Source of the DNA: Ovis canadensis | Taxonomy: Eukaryota > Chordata > Mammalia > Artiodactyla > Bovidae | DNA length: 64,000 bases | Assembly (NCBI RefSeq): GCF_042477335.2 | Contig: NC_091248.1 | Coordinates: 120,922,501 to 120,986,500 of the forward strand | Direction of reading: 5' to 3' | In this document: positions 1 to 12,626 of the stretch, piece by piece | How positions within the stretch are numbered: position 1 is the first letter of the stretch | Layout: the number at the start of each line of letters is the position of its first letter | Position numbers and translations under genes: made by a program | The notes under the pieces: generated by a model | Database searches by the model: none | Told to the model about the DNA's origin: nothing | What the model saw: the letters and a program-made list of their open reading frames with translations, nothing else

Positions 1-1055
1 GAAATCTCAGGACACGTAGGAAGAGAACAGCCGTCACCAGGCTTACCAGTAAACATCGTCTCTGCACCGTGGACTCCAGCTGTCTGCTCCCATCATGTCT
101 GTCTGTGATCTGAGAGAAGAGTCATCTTACTCTGAGTCTGTACTCTTGTCTAGAGAGTAGTCAATCGACCCCTTTGTCTATCACCATTCATCCCTTTTGC
201 TTTTTTTCCTATTGTAGCTCCGCTTCTGTTCCCCGGAAAAATTTCAGGATCTGAACACGAATCTTTCCTGTTTTCTACTGGTTCCCTAAGGAACTTAATC
301 AATTCATAGTGTTTCTTACCCTGAACTTGCATAATAAGTGAGTATATAACTTTTGTTTCCAGTTTGCCTTCTGCCTTGTAGCCCAAAGATCCAGGTTTAA
401 TTTGTATCATGGACACTGACTAACCATATAGATTTGGACAGTGATTTGTGTACAAGGAAAGTGTGGATGGAAAAACATGGAACTTATAACCAAACTCATG
501 CTCAAGTCTTTGTTCCAGCATCTCTGAGTTGTATGATTCTAGGGCATTATTCAGCCTCTCTCTGAGTATTGTGGGGTCAGACTCTTAGACAGTTGGAGAA
601 AAATTAAGTACAATACATGAAGGAACAGGTCCATATCAGATTCTCAGTAATGTCAGAGCTTGGACCTGTTCCATGGTTTTCAATTAATCATCTTCCAAAG
701 GCAAGACGGAATTCAGGAGAAAGAATCTGGGCTACTAGGAAGCTACTCTTCTGCATTTATGGATTCTTGAACAGCAGTAGTTTTCTGCTCAAATCATAGA
801 ATACTCTGGGAGGCCTCAAGAAGGTAGTTCATCTGTGAGAATGAAATTTTAAAAACCTGGTAGAAGCCAGTTATTTTCTAGAATCCAAGTTCCTGGAGAG
901 AATTCCCTGCTTAAAGATGTCTTTTTCAGTGTTCTTATTGTTGGTTGAAAACCAGCTGCATCTTCCATGAAATGTCTATTTCCGTGATTAGAAATACATG
1001 CCAAGAGGTGAACCTTGAAATCCGTTAGGTTCTAGTGGAACATCAGCGGAACAGG
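1..1055. other. Intergenic DNA, nothing recognised
   Basis: No gene, RNA or repeat family recognised on either strand. The open frames are short, lack any domain pattern and look like chance frames. Confidence 0.5.
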
Positions 1056-1272
1056 TGAAGGTAAAAGTGTTAGTTGCTCAGCTGTGTCCAACTCTTTGTG
1101 ACCCCATGGACTGCAGCCTGCCAGGCTCCTCTGTCCATGAGAATTTCCAGGCAAGAATACTGGATTGGGTTGCCATTCCCTTCTTTAGGGGATTTTCCCA
1201 ACCCAGGAATCAAACCTGAGCCTCCTGCAATGCAGGCAGATTCTTTACTGTCTGAGCCACCAGGGAAGCCCT
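1056..1272 (-). repeat. Bov-tA SINE
   Basis: Ruminant tRNA-Glu-derived SINE read on the minus strand: the head (GGGCTTCCCTGGTGGCTCAG type) is at the right end and the Bov-A body, with its GTGACCCCATGGACTGCAGCC block, is at the left. No clean target-site duplication was found. Confidence 0.9.
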
Positions 1273-2576
1273 AAGAACAGAGTATTCCTCATTTTCTGCC
1301 TGATAATGTTCACTTTTCTTTCAAGAATGAAGCCAGACATGATTGATCTGAGAAGCACCTCTTTAGCTATCCCCTCCTGGCTGAGTTGGAGCTTCCCTCC
1401 TGTCCTGCCATACCTGCTTTGCATGACTCTGGGGGAGCTTACTACAATGTGCTGCTCACCAATGCAGCCTTCTCCCTTCCTTCATGATGAGGGATCTGAT
1501 GGAAGAATATAGATTTCATCTCTCTCTCAGTACCTAGCACAGTGGCTGCTGCAGAATGAGTGTTCATTGTTACTGTGTGTGTGTGCTTGTGTGTGTGTAA
1601 GAGGTGGGGGGCCAGGGGTGGTGAGAGGAATCTGGAAAAGTAGAAGAGGAAAGGAAAGAAGAGGTAGAGAGGGGGGAAATGGAGAAGAAAAGAGAGAAGG
1701 AGAAAGAATGTTAAAAATGGATGGGTCCTGTGGAATCACTGTGAGATGAATCTGGTCCCATATTTCATTAATTACCTAGATCCCACAAGTTTCCCTAATA
1801 AGGGGAGCATAGGCGGTGTTTTAGATCCCCGAGTATGAGCTTCAACTCACATACTCTATCCCACAGCTCTTAAAATATATGAATATTCCCCTTTCCTCAG
1901 TGATGGTTCCTCAAGTGAATGGTTGCAGGTTTTGGGAGCAAATCTGAGAAATCTACCAGATGTACTTGTCGTGTTATTTCGGGGCTCAACTTTTGGCACC
2001 TCAGATTCTTACATTGGATGTTACTGGGTCTGAGGACTCGTTCCAACCTGAAGACTGATCAAAGGGATCGTGACTTCACTGGGATTGGTGGTCTGAGCTT
2101 TCTTCTCATTCATTACTGGTTTCTTTCAACTTTGTACACCAGGCAGTATTTGTGTTGGTTGCTCTTATCTCTTTCTCCATGAACACCACTCGCCATGCCC
2201 AAAGGTCCATGAAATCCAGGCTCCTCGTGCTTGCCACTTCAACCTTGCTGACTAATACAGCACCTAGGCATACTGTGCCGCTGACAGTTAATTTAAGTGC
2301 TTCCCCCGGGCCTCTGCATCCCAGTTACTTGCATTCCCACTGCCACTGTGAAGCCCAGTTTGGTAAAAGCATCTCCTCACAACAGGTTCAGCTGATGTTT
2401 ACCTTAGCCATGCATTTTTACCAATTTGCTAGCAGAGTGCCAAACAGGCCTTGCTCCCAAAGAACATGGCCAACTGGTGGTTTTTTTGGTCCTATGTAAC
2501 ACTCCATAGTAGTAGTTCCACTTTTATATGCCTTTTCTCCCTTCCTTCGGAGTCTTATGAGAAAATTCTACGCATC
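1273..2576. other. Intergenic DNA, nothing recognised
   Basis: Apart from a simple repeat near 1.6 kb, no gene or repeat family was recognised. The longest frame (115 codons near 2.15-2.5 kb) has no recognisable motif. Confidence 0.45.
1568..1712. repeat. GT repeat followed by purine-rich tract
   Basis: An imperfect GT/TGTG run of about 30 bases is followed by about 100 bases that are almost all G and A on the plus strand. It is simple-sequence DNA; the open frames across it are low-complexity artefacts. Confidence 0.85.
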
Positions 2577-3162
2577 TCTAAATCACTGCAGATGGTGACT
2601 GCAGCCGTGAAATTAAAAGACGCTTACTCCTTGGAAGAAAAGTTATGACCAACCTACACAGCATATTCAAAAGCAGAGACGTTACTCTGCCGACTAAGGT
2701 CTGTCTAGTCAAGACTATGGTTATTCCAGTGGTCATGTATGGATGTGAGAGTTGGACTGTGAAGAAGGCTGAGCACCGAAGAATTGATGCTTTTGAAGTG
2801 TGGTGTTGGAGAAAACTCTTGAGAGTCCCTTGGACTTCAAGGAGATCCAACCAGTCCATTCTGAAGGAGATCAGCCCTGGGATTTCTTTGGAAGGAATGA
2901 TGCTAAAGCTGAAGCTCCAGTACTTTGGCCACCTCATGCAAAGAGTTGACTTATTGGAAAAGATTCTAATGCTGGGAGGGATCGGGGGCAGGAGGAGAAG
3001 GGGACGACCGAGGATGAGGTGGCTGGATGGCATCACTGACTGGATGGACGTGAGTCTGAGTGAACTCCGGGAGTTGGTGATGGACGGGGAGGCCTGGCGT
3101 GCTGCAGTTCACGGGGTCGCAAAGAGTCAGACACGACTGAGCGACTGAACTGAACTTAACTG
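2577..3162 (+). repeat. ART2A / BovB 3' end
   Basis: The 3' segment of the BovB (RTE-clade) LINE, ending in ACTGA/GAACT-type repeats. It encodes the C-terminal tail of the BovB polyprotein in one open frame of 167 codons (motifs [42 protein letters not shown]), after the reverse transcriptase catalytic core. It is a 5'-truncated retrotransposon copy, not a gene. Confidence 0.92.
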
Positions 3163-3174
3163 AATTAACTTAAT

Positions 3175-3761
3175 TAGGGCTCCAATATCACTGTGGGAAT
3201 TGACTGCAGCCACAGAATTAAAAGACAACATGCTCCTTGGAAGAACAGTTATGGTAAACCTAGACAGCATATTAAAAATCAGAGATATCACTTTGCCAAC
3301 AAAGGTCCATAAAGTCAAAGTCATGGTTTTTCCAGTAGACATGTATGGATGTGAGAGCTGTACCATTAAGAAGGTTGAGAACTGAAGAATTGATGCTTTC
3401 AAATTGGTGCGGGAGAAGACTCTTGAGAGTCCCTTGGACTGCAAGGAGATCAAGCCAGTCAATCCTAAAGGAAATCAATGCTGAATATTCATTGGAAGGA
3501 CTGATGTTGAAGCTGACACTCCAATACTTCGGTCACCTGATGTGAAGAGTCGACTCACTGGAAAAGACCCTGATGCTGGGAAAGATTGAAGACAGGAGGA
3601 GAAGGGTATGACAGAGGATGAGATGGTTGGATGACATCACTGAATCAGTGGACATGAGTTTGAGCAAGCTCCAGGAGACAGTGAAGGACAGGAAAGCCAG
3701 GCATGCTGTAGTCCATATGGTTGCAGATTTGGACACAACTTAGCAACTCAACAACAACACC
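3175..3761 (+). repeat. BovB 3' fragment with perfect TSD
   Basis: A more diverged BovB 3' segment directly after the previous one, with several frame breaks. It is flanked by a perfect 12-bp target-site duplication AATTAACTTAAT (3,163-3,174 and 3,762-3,773), so it is an independent insertion into the edge of the preceding element. Confidence 0.9.
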
Positions 3762-3959
3762 AATTAACTTAATGAAGGCTGTAACTTTTTTTCAAAATTT
3801 CATGAGTCAGGAAATAGCTTTTATCAGACCCATTTCCCAGGACACTTGCCAAGGTATTAATCCTGTATGATGAATGAGTAGCTCCAAATTGACAAGCTCT
3901 CCCTTATTTAACTCTACATTCCAACTATCTCCTGATTCACCATCCTCTAGATTCACTCC

Positions 3960-4171
3960 TGGGATTCCCTTGTGACTCAGTGATAAAGAATCCACCTGCC
4001 AGTGCAGGAGACATGGGTTCAATCCCTGGGCAAGGAAGATCCCCTGGAGAAGGAAATAGCAACCCACTCCAGTATTCTTGCCTGGGAAATCCCATGGACA
4101 GAGGAGCCTGGCAGGCTACAGCCCTTGGGGTTGCAAAAGAGTCAGACATGACTTAGTGACTAGACAACAAC
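3960..4171 (+). repeat. Bov-tA SINE
   Basis: tRNA-Glu-like head at the left, Bov-A body at the right. The target-site duplication AGATTCACTCC is at 3,949-3,959 and 4,172-4,182. Confidence 0.93.
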
Positions 4172-4182
4172 AGATTCACTCC

Positions 4183-4604
4183 AGGCAGTGCCTGCTAGTG
4201 TGTGTTATACAGTTTTTACAGCAGCTTTGATGTATATTATTCTCTTTTCTCTTAGCAGCCTTAGCATATTTGTGGCCTTGGAAACAAGAGAAAATAAATT
4301 TCAGAGAAAGGGAAATAAAAATATTGTTTCACCAAGACCAGACTGCCTCGGCAACAATTGTTTGAGAATAATGACCAGGGTATACAGAACTATTGCTCAT
4401 ACAAACATATCTATCTGGCCAGAGCAAGAAAACATCAACAGTGTCAATAAGAGCTGTGATAACACTTGAGGATTTTTAATATTTCACAAATGTAAAGTAT
4501 TAAAGCAATCATTGTTTTGTGTTAAATCTATATAATGCATACACCCCTTCTAGAAACGCTAAGGTCAAGCCCACAGCCCACCACTAAAGAAATCTGAAGT
4601 ATTT
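4183..4604. other. Intergenic DNA, nothing recognised
   Basis: A 93-codon frame covers part of this stretch but shows no recognisable domain. No repeat family recognised. Confidence 0.4.
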
Positions 4605-4937
4605 GTTCTTGTTGTTATTCAGTTACTTAGTCATGTCCGACTCTTTGCAACCCCATGGACTGCAGCATGTCAGGCTTCCTTGTCCTGCACTATCTCCCAG
4701 AGTTTGCTCAAACTCATGCCCATTGAGTCAATCATGCCATCCAAACATCTCATTCTCTGTCTCCTACTTCTTCTCATGCCCTCAATCTTTCCCAACATCA
4801 GGGTCTTTTATTGAAGCTTCAGCTTCAGCATCAGTCCTTCCAATAAATATTCAGGGTTGATTTCCTTTAGGATTGACTGATTTGATCTCATTGCAGGCCA
4901 AGGGGCTCTCAAGAGTCTTCTCCAGCACAGTTCACTA
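4605..4937 (-). repeat. BovB 3' end fragment
   Basis: BovB 3' tail in reverse orientation, beginning at the left with the TTGTTGTTATTCAG terminal block and running up to the region encoding the NQSILKEI motif, where it is 5'-truncated. Confidence 0.88.
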
Positions 4938-5134
4938 AAGATAACAAAATACCCCCAATCCAGCTCAGCTTCCTCATCAGATTAACTGGACCCCTCGAAC
5001 TTACAAGTGGATTGTCCAAAAAAACGCTTGTCAATTTTGAGGAATAAATGCTATCAACCTCAGTCTCAACTGTTCTATATACCATGTACAGAATTTAATA
5101 TAAAAACTTGAGGGTTGCACAAATTGAGAAAGTA

Positions 5135-5375
5135 GCATGAAGATGTCTGCATTACCATATGTAAAACAGATAGCCAGTGGCAATTTGCTGTATGACTCAG
5201 AGAGCTCAAACCAGGACTCTGTGACAACCTAGAGGGGTAGAACGGGGTGGGAGGTGGGAGGGAGGTTCAAGAGGGAGGGGATATATATATACTTGTGGCT
5301 GATTCATATTAATGTAAGGCAGAAACCAACACAATATTGTAAGGCAATTATCCTCCAATTAAAAAAAAATAAAGT
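5135..5375 (+). repeat. L1 3' end (ruminant L1)
   Basis: Typical ruminant L1 3' UTR: a GGGAGGTGGGAGGGAGG-type block, then GGCTGATTCAT, AATATTGTAAGGCAATTATCC and an A-rich tail. Strongly 5'-truncated. Confidence 0.85.
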
Positions 5376-6660
5376 TAAAAAACCTTATGAGACTCATTCA
5401 AACGCACACACAGCAACCCATTTTCAAGAGAAAAAACAACAGAACTAAACTCAGAGCAGATCCAGATACTGCAACTATCAGTGAGGGACTCTAATACAAC
5501 TGTGACTTTCAGGGAATCTCCTCAGACTGACTGGCTCCTTGGACAGGCATAATTCATGGGAATCATCATTTTAAAAAACATTTAATATCTCTGGAAATTA
5601 CATTAAAGGCATATACAAATGAAGAAATATTTATCAAGAAAATCTACTAAAATTTGCTTTAAACAGCAAGAGTCTGTGGCACTTGAATCATGACCCACTA
5701 GCTTCCTCTTCTCCTCCCAACTCAGTGTGATGGAAACCCAGTCCAGGCAGGTACAGCTGGTTGTTTTCCCCCAGCTCCAACTCAAGGGCAATGATAAATT
5801 CCCATAAAAAGCAGGTGGTCAGCATTTCTCATCCCTCTTGCACAACTCTAAGCTGCAGAAGCTAGTTTCCAGGAGAGTGCAGACAAGGGGTCTGGGTCTT
5901 CCTGCTTCTATAATACTCAGTTTCCATCTGTAGAACAGAAGTGCTACTTATGAGTGGCACCCTGAGAATTCCAATCACCCTTCATCAAGCTCATGTAGGA
6001 TGAAGGTTCCACAGCAGGAGAGGCAAGTCAAGAAGTTCAAAGGCTACTGCCAGTGCCCAGTGCCCGGCAACTAAAGCAGAGTTATCGCATGGAATTGTAC
6101 CACTGTCCCCATCCCCAGCTCCAGAGTCATGGCTCAGATATTTTTCCCAAGAGGAGAGCCAGCTCTGAAAGAAGTGACTTTATTTGAAACAGAGTGTGGG
6201 GAAGGGTACTCTTAATAACAGTGAAGGTTTTGGTGGTGAGCAAAGGAGGAGGCTGGTAACTTCATGACAGATACAAGGCAAACTATGGGCCAGTTAACTT
6301 AACAGGGAGGACCAAAGAGAGAGCTAAGAAATACCTTCCTGAGGTCGGAATAAACCTCAAATTCTTACCTTAAAGAATATCTCTGTAAAAGAACCCAAAT
6401 ATAATTGGATAAGACTTTGAAGCAACTTATGCCCCAGGACATTGTCAAAAATAATAGAACAGTTATCTAGTAATTAGTGGATCTTAACAAGTGGGTGTGA
6501 TCAGGGGAAGAGACAAAGAGAGCCCTGTTAAAACCAGTGTCACTTCAAGGTGATTGTGTGTTTCCCTAAGAATTTGGTCTCTGAGGAGTGACATTGAGGG
6601 TGCACATGCCAAGGAAATTGGACTTTATTAAAATAGTCTAGGCAGGACACTAAATAGTTC
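5376..6660. other. Mostly unrecognised DNA; possible HAL1/L1 scrap at the left
   Basis: The first 145 bases (CAACAGAACTAAACTCAGAG type) resemble the 5' ORF1 region of an old L1/HAL1 and may be the separated start of the element at 6.66 kb. The remaining 1.1 kb has no recognised repeat and no credible reading frame. Confidence 0.4.
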
Positions 6661-7749
6661 AGCAAGCAAACTGCAATAATAAACCCTAGGAGTGGTGTAC
6701 CATATAACACCTAAAATGTTTAGTTCTCAGTGAAATATTATCAGACATGCAAAGAAACAAGAACTATGACCCACACATGACAGAAAAAGCACAAGATAGA
6801 GACTGAAGTCACATTTAACAGGCATAGGCTTCAAAGCAGCCATTATAAATATGTTCAAAGGCCTAAAGAAAAAAAACTGGTTAAAGAAGCTAAAGAAGTA
6901 TGATGGCAATGTTTCTCCCTATAGAAGATATCAACAAAGAAATAAAAATTATGTTTTTAAAAGGAGCAAATGGAAATTCTAGAGTTGAAAACATAATAAG
7001 TGAAATGAAAAATTCATTAGAACTCAACAGTAGAATTTTCCTGACAGAAGAATGATTTAGCAAACCTGAAGACAGATCAATAGAAATTATATAATTTTAA
7101 GAATCAAGAGAAAAAAAGATTATGAAAAATTAACAGAGCCTTGGAGATGGAGATGTATGGGACTCCATTAAGTACACCAATACACATGAAATGGGATGGC
7201 CAAGAGCATAGGAGAGATACAAAAGAGCATAAAAAGGAACTCATGCTTGAAAACTTTCTAATTTTAATGAAAACATCAATTTACACATCCAAAAAGATAA
7301 ATGAGCTCCATGTAGGATAAATGCAAATGATCCACAAACAAACATACTAATATTAAAACTGCTGAAAGACAAAGAGAAAAAAAAAACCTCAAAGCAGCAA
7401 GAGAGAAATAACTTCTCAAGCACAATAAGAGGCAAACTTGATAAGATTAACAGCTGATTTATAGGAAACAATTAAGACCAGAAAATAATGGGATGATACA
7501 TTCAAAGCTCTAAAAGAAAAATCATGGTCAATCAAGAATCTTATACCAGTAAAACTCTCTCTCAAAAATAAAGGTAAAAGAAAGATATTCCCAGATAAAA
7601 CAGATTTTCTTGCTATAAGATTCACCTTAATAGTAATACTAAAGGAAGTTCTTTTAACTAAAAGCAAGTGACCCAGATAGTGACTAGAATCCAGGCTCAT
7701 GCACACACAACAAGCATGGGTAAAGGTAATTCTGTAATTATAAAATGTG

Positions 7750-7955
7750 GTATGCTGTGCTTAGTCAATCAGTCCTGTCTGAGTCTTTGTGACCCCATGG
7801 ACAGAGGGATCTCTGATGTCCATGGGATTCTCTAGGCAAGAATACTGGAGTGGGTTGCCATGCCCTCCTCCAGGGGATCTTCCCAACCCAGGGATTGAAC
7901 CCAGATCTCCCACATTGCAGGCAGATTCTTTGCCATCTAGGCCACTAGGGAAGTA
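7750..7955 (-). repeat. Bov-tA SINE private to duplicon A
   Basis: Bov-tA in reverse orientation. The equivalent site in B (about 22,505) is empty, so insertion came after the A/B split. Short flanking repeat AAATGT at both ends. Confidence 0.88.
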
Positions 7956-8304
7956 AATGTCTATTTCTCCTCCTGCCTTCCATTAGTTTATTTTAAAAAG
8001 CAACTGTATCAAACATGCAGTATATAATTATATTCTTGAGTGGGTAAATAAAGAAATGTAATATATTTGCCAATAACACCACAAAGGAAGTGAGTAGGAA
8101 CAAAGCGGTTTTGGAATAAGGAAATGGCACTAAATGTCAACTTGAACCTGAGGAATATTTGAAGAGAACCAGAAAGGTAAACAAGGTTCATATAACAGAT
8201 AATATAAATATTTACTTGCTTTCCTTTCTTCTTCCAGCTTCTTTAAAATTATATGAAATGATAATTATAACAATGTATTGTTTAGTTTGTTACTATATAG
8301 ATGG

Positions 8305-8528
8305 AAGGGCTTCTCTGGTGGCTCAGATGGTAAAGAATTTGCAATGCAGGAGACCCAGGTTTGATCCCTGGATCAGGAAGACACCCCCCACCCACCCCAC
8401 CCCCCCACCCCGGTGAAGGGAATAGCTACCTACTCCAGTATTCCTGCCTGCAGAATTCCATAGACAGAGGAGCCTGGCAGGCTACAGTCTACGGGATGAC
8501 AAAGAGTTAGACATGACTGAGTGACTAA
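8305..8528 (+). repeat. Bov-tA SINE, split by a BovB insertion
   Basis: Bov-tA with an unusual C-rich internal expansion near 8,385-8,412. Its 3' tail is interrupted by a BovB and resumes at 9,551-9,571 as GTGACTAACACACACAT. Flanking ATATAGAT on both outer sides and an empty site in B (about 22,838) support a nested insertion. Confidence 0.88.
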
Positions 8529-9550
8529 ATTCTGAAAGAGATGGGAATACCAGACCACCTGACCTGCCTCTTGAGAAACCTATATGCAGGTCAGGAAGCA
8601 ACAGTTAGAACTGGACATGAAACAACAGACTGGTTCCAAATAAGAAAAGGAGTATGTCAAGGCTGTATATTGTCACCCTGCTTATTTAACTTATATGCAG
8701 AGAACATCATGAGAAATGCTGGGCTGGAGGAAGCACAAGCTGGAATCAAGATTTCTGGGAGAAATATCAATAACCTCAGATATGCAGATGACACCTCCCT
8801 TATGGCAGAAAGTGAAGAGGAACTAAAGAGCATCTTGATGAAAGTGAAAGAGGAGAGTGAGAAAGTTGGCCTAAAGCTCAACATTCAGAAAACTAAGATC
8901 TTGGGATCTGGTCCCATCCCTTCATTGGAAATAGATGGGGAAACAGTGGAAACAGTGTCAGATTTTATTTTGGGGGGCTCCAAAATCACGGTAGATGGTG
9001 ATTGCAGCCATGAAATTAAGACACTTACTCCTTGGAAGGAAAGTTATGACCAACTTAGATAGCATATTGAAAAGCAGAGACATTACTTTGCCAACAAAGG
9101 TCTGTCTAGCCAAGGCTACGGTTTTTCCAGTGGTCATGTGTGGATGTGAGAATTGGACTGTGAAGAAAGCTGAGCACCAAAGAATTGATGCTTTTGAAGT
9201 GTGGTGTTGGAGAAGACTCTTGAGAGTCCCTTGGACTGCAAGGAGATCCAACCAGTCCATTCTAAAGGAGATCCGTTCTGGGTATTCTTTGGAAGGAATG
9301 ATGCTAAAGCTGAAACTCCAATACTTTGGCCCCCTCATGGGAAGAGTTGACTCATTGGAAAAGACTCTGATGCTGGGAGGGATTGGGGGCAGGAGGAGAA
9401 GGGGATGACAGAGGACGAGATGGCTTGATGGCATCACTGACTCGATGCATGTGAGTTTGGGTGAACTCCGGGAGTTGGTGATAGACAGAGAGGCTGCAAT
9501 TCACGGGGTCGCAAAGAGTCGGCCACGACTGAGTAACTGAACTGAACTGA
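8529..9550 (+). repeat. BovB LINE, 5'-truncated, RT C-terminal part
   Basis: Starts within the reverse transcriptase domain. A 173-codon frame contains the catalytic YADD box within RYADDTSLMAESEEEL, followed after a frame break by the C-terminal tail and the ACTGA-type end. It sits in the tail of the flanking SINE with the duplication ACTGAGTGACTAA at 8,516-8,528 and 9,551-9,563; part of this could come from the ACTGA tail itself. Confidence 0.92.
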
Positions 9551-10179
9551 ACTGAGTGACTAACACACACATATAGATTGAAAAAGAATACAGCAGCACA
9601 AAAGGGGAGGGGGATGAAACAGAGCTTTGTAAGAATAAAGTTTCTATATCTAACTTGCACTGTTTGTATAAACCTGAAGTCAATTCTTAGTTAAGATGTA
9701 TACGGTAAGCCCTGGAGTATCCATTAAATAAATAACTGAAAAGTGAAAAAAAAAAAGTATTTTAAATGATATACTAGAAAATATTTACCCAATTCAAAAC
9801 TAATATAACTATGGTTAATATGTTATATGATGTAGTGGAAAAGGTGGATAAATGCAAAAACAAGAGAGGAATTGCAGACAAGAGATAAAAATTGTAAGAG
9901 AATCAAGCGATAATATTATAAATTAAGAAACATTGTCTGAAAGATTGAGTATTCCTTTCATGGGCTTATCAGGAGATGCAACACAGATAAAGAAAGAATC
10001 AACTTGAAAATATGTCATAGTATATATGCAGTTCATGTTTACTCATTTTGCTACTTTGTAATACACAGACCATAATATTTTATTCCCATCAGAAATGAAT
10101 CCAAGTCTGTTTTCCAGAATTCACATTAACACTTAGTATTCCCAGAGCTTTACTTTTTTCCAATCTGATGGATGTGATA

Positions 10180-10905
10180 TGGTTGATAGCTGAGAAAACT
10201 TTGGCAAGTTACTTAACCTGTCTGACCTTCTATTTCTCACTTATTAAATGCACATACTACTACTTACAAATCACTGCAGATGATGACTGCAGCCATGAAA
10301 TTAAAAGACGCTTACTCCTTGGAAGAAAAGTTATGACCAACCTAGATAGCATACTCGAAAGCAGAGACATTACTTTGCCGACTAAGGTCCATCTAGTCAA
10401 GGCTATGGTTTTTCCTGTGGTCATGTATGGATGTGAGAGTTGGACTGTGAAGAAGGCTGCACGCCGAAGAATTGATGCTTTTGAAGTGTGGTGTTGGAGA
10501 AGACTCTTGAGAGTCCCTTGGACTGCAAGGAGATCCAACCAGTCCATTCTAAAAGAGATCAGCCCTGGGATTTCTTTGGAAGGAATGATGCTAAAGCTGA
10601 AACTCCTATACTTTGGCCACCTCATGCAAAGAGTTGACTCATTGGAAAAGACTTTGATGCTGGGAGGGATTGGGGGCAGGAGGAGAAGGGAGCGACAGAG
10701 GATGAGATGGCTGGATGGCATCACTGACTGGATGGACGTGAGTCTGAGTGAACTCCCGGAGCTGGTGATGGACAGGGAGGCCTGGCGTGCTGCGATGCAT
10801 GGGGTCACAAAGAGTCAGACATGACTGAACAACTGAACTGAACTGAACTACTTACCTACAGGATATTGGCAGGCTTGAATAAAAATATAGAGAAATTACA
10901 AGGTA
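10180..10905 (+). repeat. MIR 3' half, split by ART2A (duplicon A)
   Basis: GGCAAGTTACTTAACCTGTCTGACC, then TTATTAAATG and ACTTACCTACAGG, follow the MIR core/3' pattern. The ART2A copy at 10,268-10,846 interrupts it. Paralogous MIR copies lie in B (23,480-23,590) and, inverted, in C (50,225-50,310). Confidence 0.72.
10268..10846 (+). repeat. ART2A / BovB 3' end, private to duplicon A
   Basis: Complete ART2A-type BovB 3' segment with one open frame covering the C-terminal BovB tail. Target-site duplication ACTACTTAC at 10,259-10,267 and 10,847-10,855. The site is empty in B (about 23,547). Confidence 0.94.
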
Positions 10906-11947
10906 CTTGGTATACTATTAATACTGTTCCCTTCTACCTACAGGCTTTCAAAAGAGTTTATTTTATACAGTAGATATTTAATATATAAAGTACTTTAAAA
11001 ATGTATAAAAATTCAATATATAAAAATCAGTCATATGATATAAAAGTTATATTCAGTGTCTCTATTGGAAAAACTAATGAGAGAACAAAATAAAGAGGTT
11101 AAGAGCAAACTTTAGAGTCAGACAAACCTGAGCCAAATGGTAATTTTGTTTAGCTTTGAGAATTACTATCAAATTAAGCACAAAATTAATATTTGTGGGA
11201 GTATTACAGAAGATACAAAAGTTTTAATTATAATACTACTCTCTTCTTATTCTTTAATTTCTAATTATAAGTATTATCAGGAATAAAATTGAATATTTTA
11301 CTTTGTATCATATACACCAAAATTTAGGTATCATCAAGTATAGATATAGAGAAATACCCATAGAAAATGAAACAGGAAAAGGGACTGTCTCATTAAAGTC
11401 ATGTCACAGGTATCTATCTAGGTAGGCATTTTACTTTAGCCAAGGAATCTTTCTAGAAGAGAAAATATTAAAAATTTGCTTGGTTGGAAGTAATCTTCTC
11501 TCTAGTTCTATTTTTATTTTATTCATGACATATCACTAAGAATACAAAGTATATCTTAACAGAGATCAGTGTTTATGTGAAGCAAAAATAGCAATGTATT
11601 AAATCTGACATACCTAAAAGTATACATAAGAATATTTTACAGTGTGGTAATTGTGCATGCATAAGAAATTCAAAGAAGTCTCTAATTAGTATTTCATTTT
11701 AGATACTTATGTTGATTATGACTGTGTACAATTGTGAGGAATATAGAGAAAAAAATAAGTGGAATGAAAAGCTACTAAGCTTTCATAGTGGGCATGAAAC
11801 ATTTCATTTTATTTTTATTGAGGAGATGTTTACAGCTTGGGAAACTTGAGCCCCCAGTGGACAGACATCTGTCTCTCAGCTCCCAGTGTGAAGACAAAGT
11901 AGACATTCTGGATGAGAATAAGATTGTGCTGTAGGAGCAGAGTGATG
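10906..11947. other. Duplicated non-coding DNA
   Basis: AT-rich DNA shared with B (25,467-26,774). A stretch near 11,095-11,150 (GTTAAGAGCAAACTTTAGAGTCAGAC) resembles the 5' part of a MIR. No gene seen. Confidence 0.6.
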
Positions 11948-12052
11948 GTGTTAGAAATTGAATGTTTGTATCCCCCAAAATCCATATGTTGAAGCTCTAA
12001 CCCTCAGAGCTACTGTGTCTGAAGATGGGGCCCTAAGGAATTAATTAAGGTT

Positions 12053-12319
12053 GCTGCTGCTGCTGCTGCTAAGTCGCTTCAGTGTGTCCGACTCTGTGTG
12101 ACACCATAGACGGCAGCCCACCAGGCTCTGCCATCCCTGGGATTCTCCAGGCAAGAATACTGGAGTGGGTTGCCATTTCATTCTCCAATGCATGAAAGAG
12201 AAAAATGAAAGTGAAGTCCCTCAGTCGTGTCCAACTCTTAGCGACCCCATGCCCAGGCTCCCCTGTCCATGGATTTTCCAGGCAAGAGTACTGGACTGGG
12301 GTGCCATTGCCTTCTCCAT
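12053..12319 (-). repeat. Bov-A2 SINE with CTG microsatellite head
   Basis: Two Bov-A monomers in reverse orientation, beginning with six GCT units. Target-site duplication AATTAAGGTT at 12,043-12,052 and 12,320-12,329. Confidence 0.94.
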
Positions 12320-12344
12320 AATTAAGGTTAACTGAGGTCATAAG

Positions 12345-12557
12345 AGAGCTTCCCTGGTGGCTCAGTGGTAAAGAATCTGCCTGCCAATGCAGGAGATGTG
12401 GGTTGGATTCCTGGGTGGGGAAGATTCCCTGAAGAAGGAAATGGCAACCCACTTTGTATTCTTGCCTAGAAAATCCCATGGACAGAGGAGCCTGGAAATC
12501 TGCAGTCCATGGGTTCACAAAGAGTCGGACACCTCTTAGTGACCGGGCACACACACA
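12345..12557 (+). repeat. Bov-tA SINE
   Basis: Forward Bov-tA with the target-site duplication TGAGGTCATAAG at 12,333-12,344 and 12,558-12,569, inside the MaLR LTR. Confidence 0.94.
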
Positions 12558-12626
12558 TGAGGTCATAAGGGTGGATCCCAACTGCGTACGATGAGTGACC
12601 TTATAAAGGAGACTCATTCTCTCTCT

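Larger units (their letters stand above)
6661..10030 (+). repeat. Ancient HAL1/L1 ORF1-type element, duplicon A copy
   Basis: Old half-L1-like sequence containing many ORF1-type blocks (GCAAGAGAGAAATAACTTCTC, GATTAACAGCTGATTT, CCAGATAAAACAGATTTT) and a HAL1-like 3' region, with no intact frame. It is interrupted by a SINE at 7.75 kb and a SINE carrying a BovB at 8.3-9.57 kb. The same element recurs in duplicon B (shorter on the left) and inverted in C, so it predates the duplications. The HAL1 versus L1M assignment is from memory. Confidence 0.7.

Noticed and set aside
12053-12071. CTG repeats as a disease-type or regulatory microsatellite
   Set aside because: The short GCT runs are the standard 5' head of Bov-A2 SINEs and recur at 12.63, 30.26 and 55.56 kb.
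12345-12420. SINE heads as tRNA genes
   Set aside because: They derive from a tRNA but are diverged, cannot form a full cloverleaf and occur as part of dispersed SINEs.
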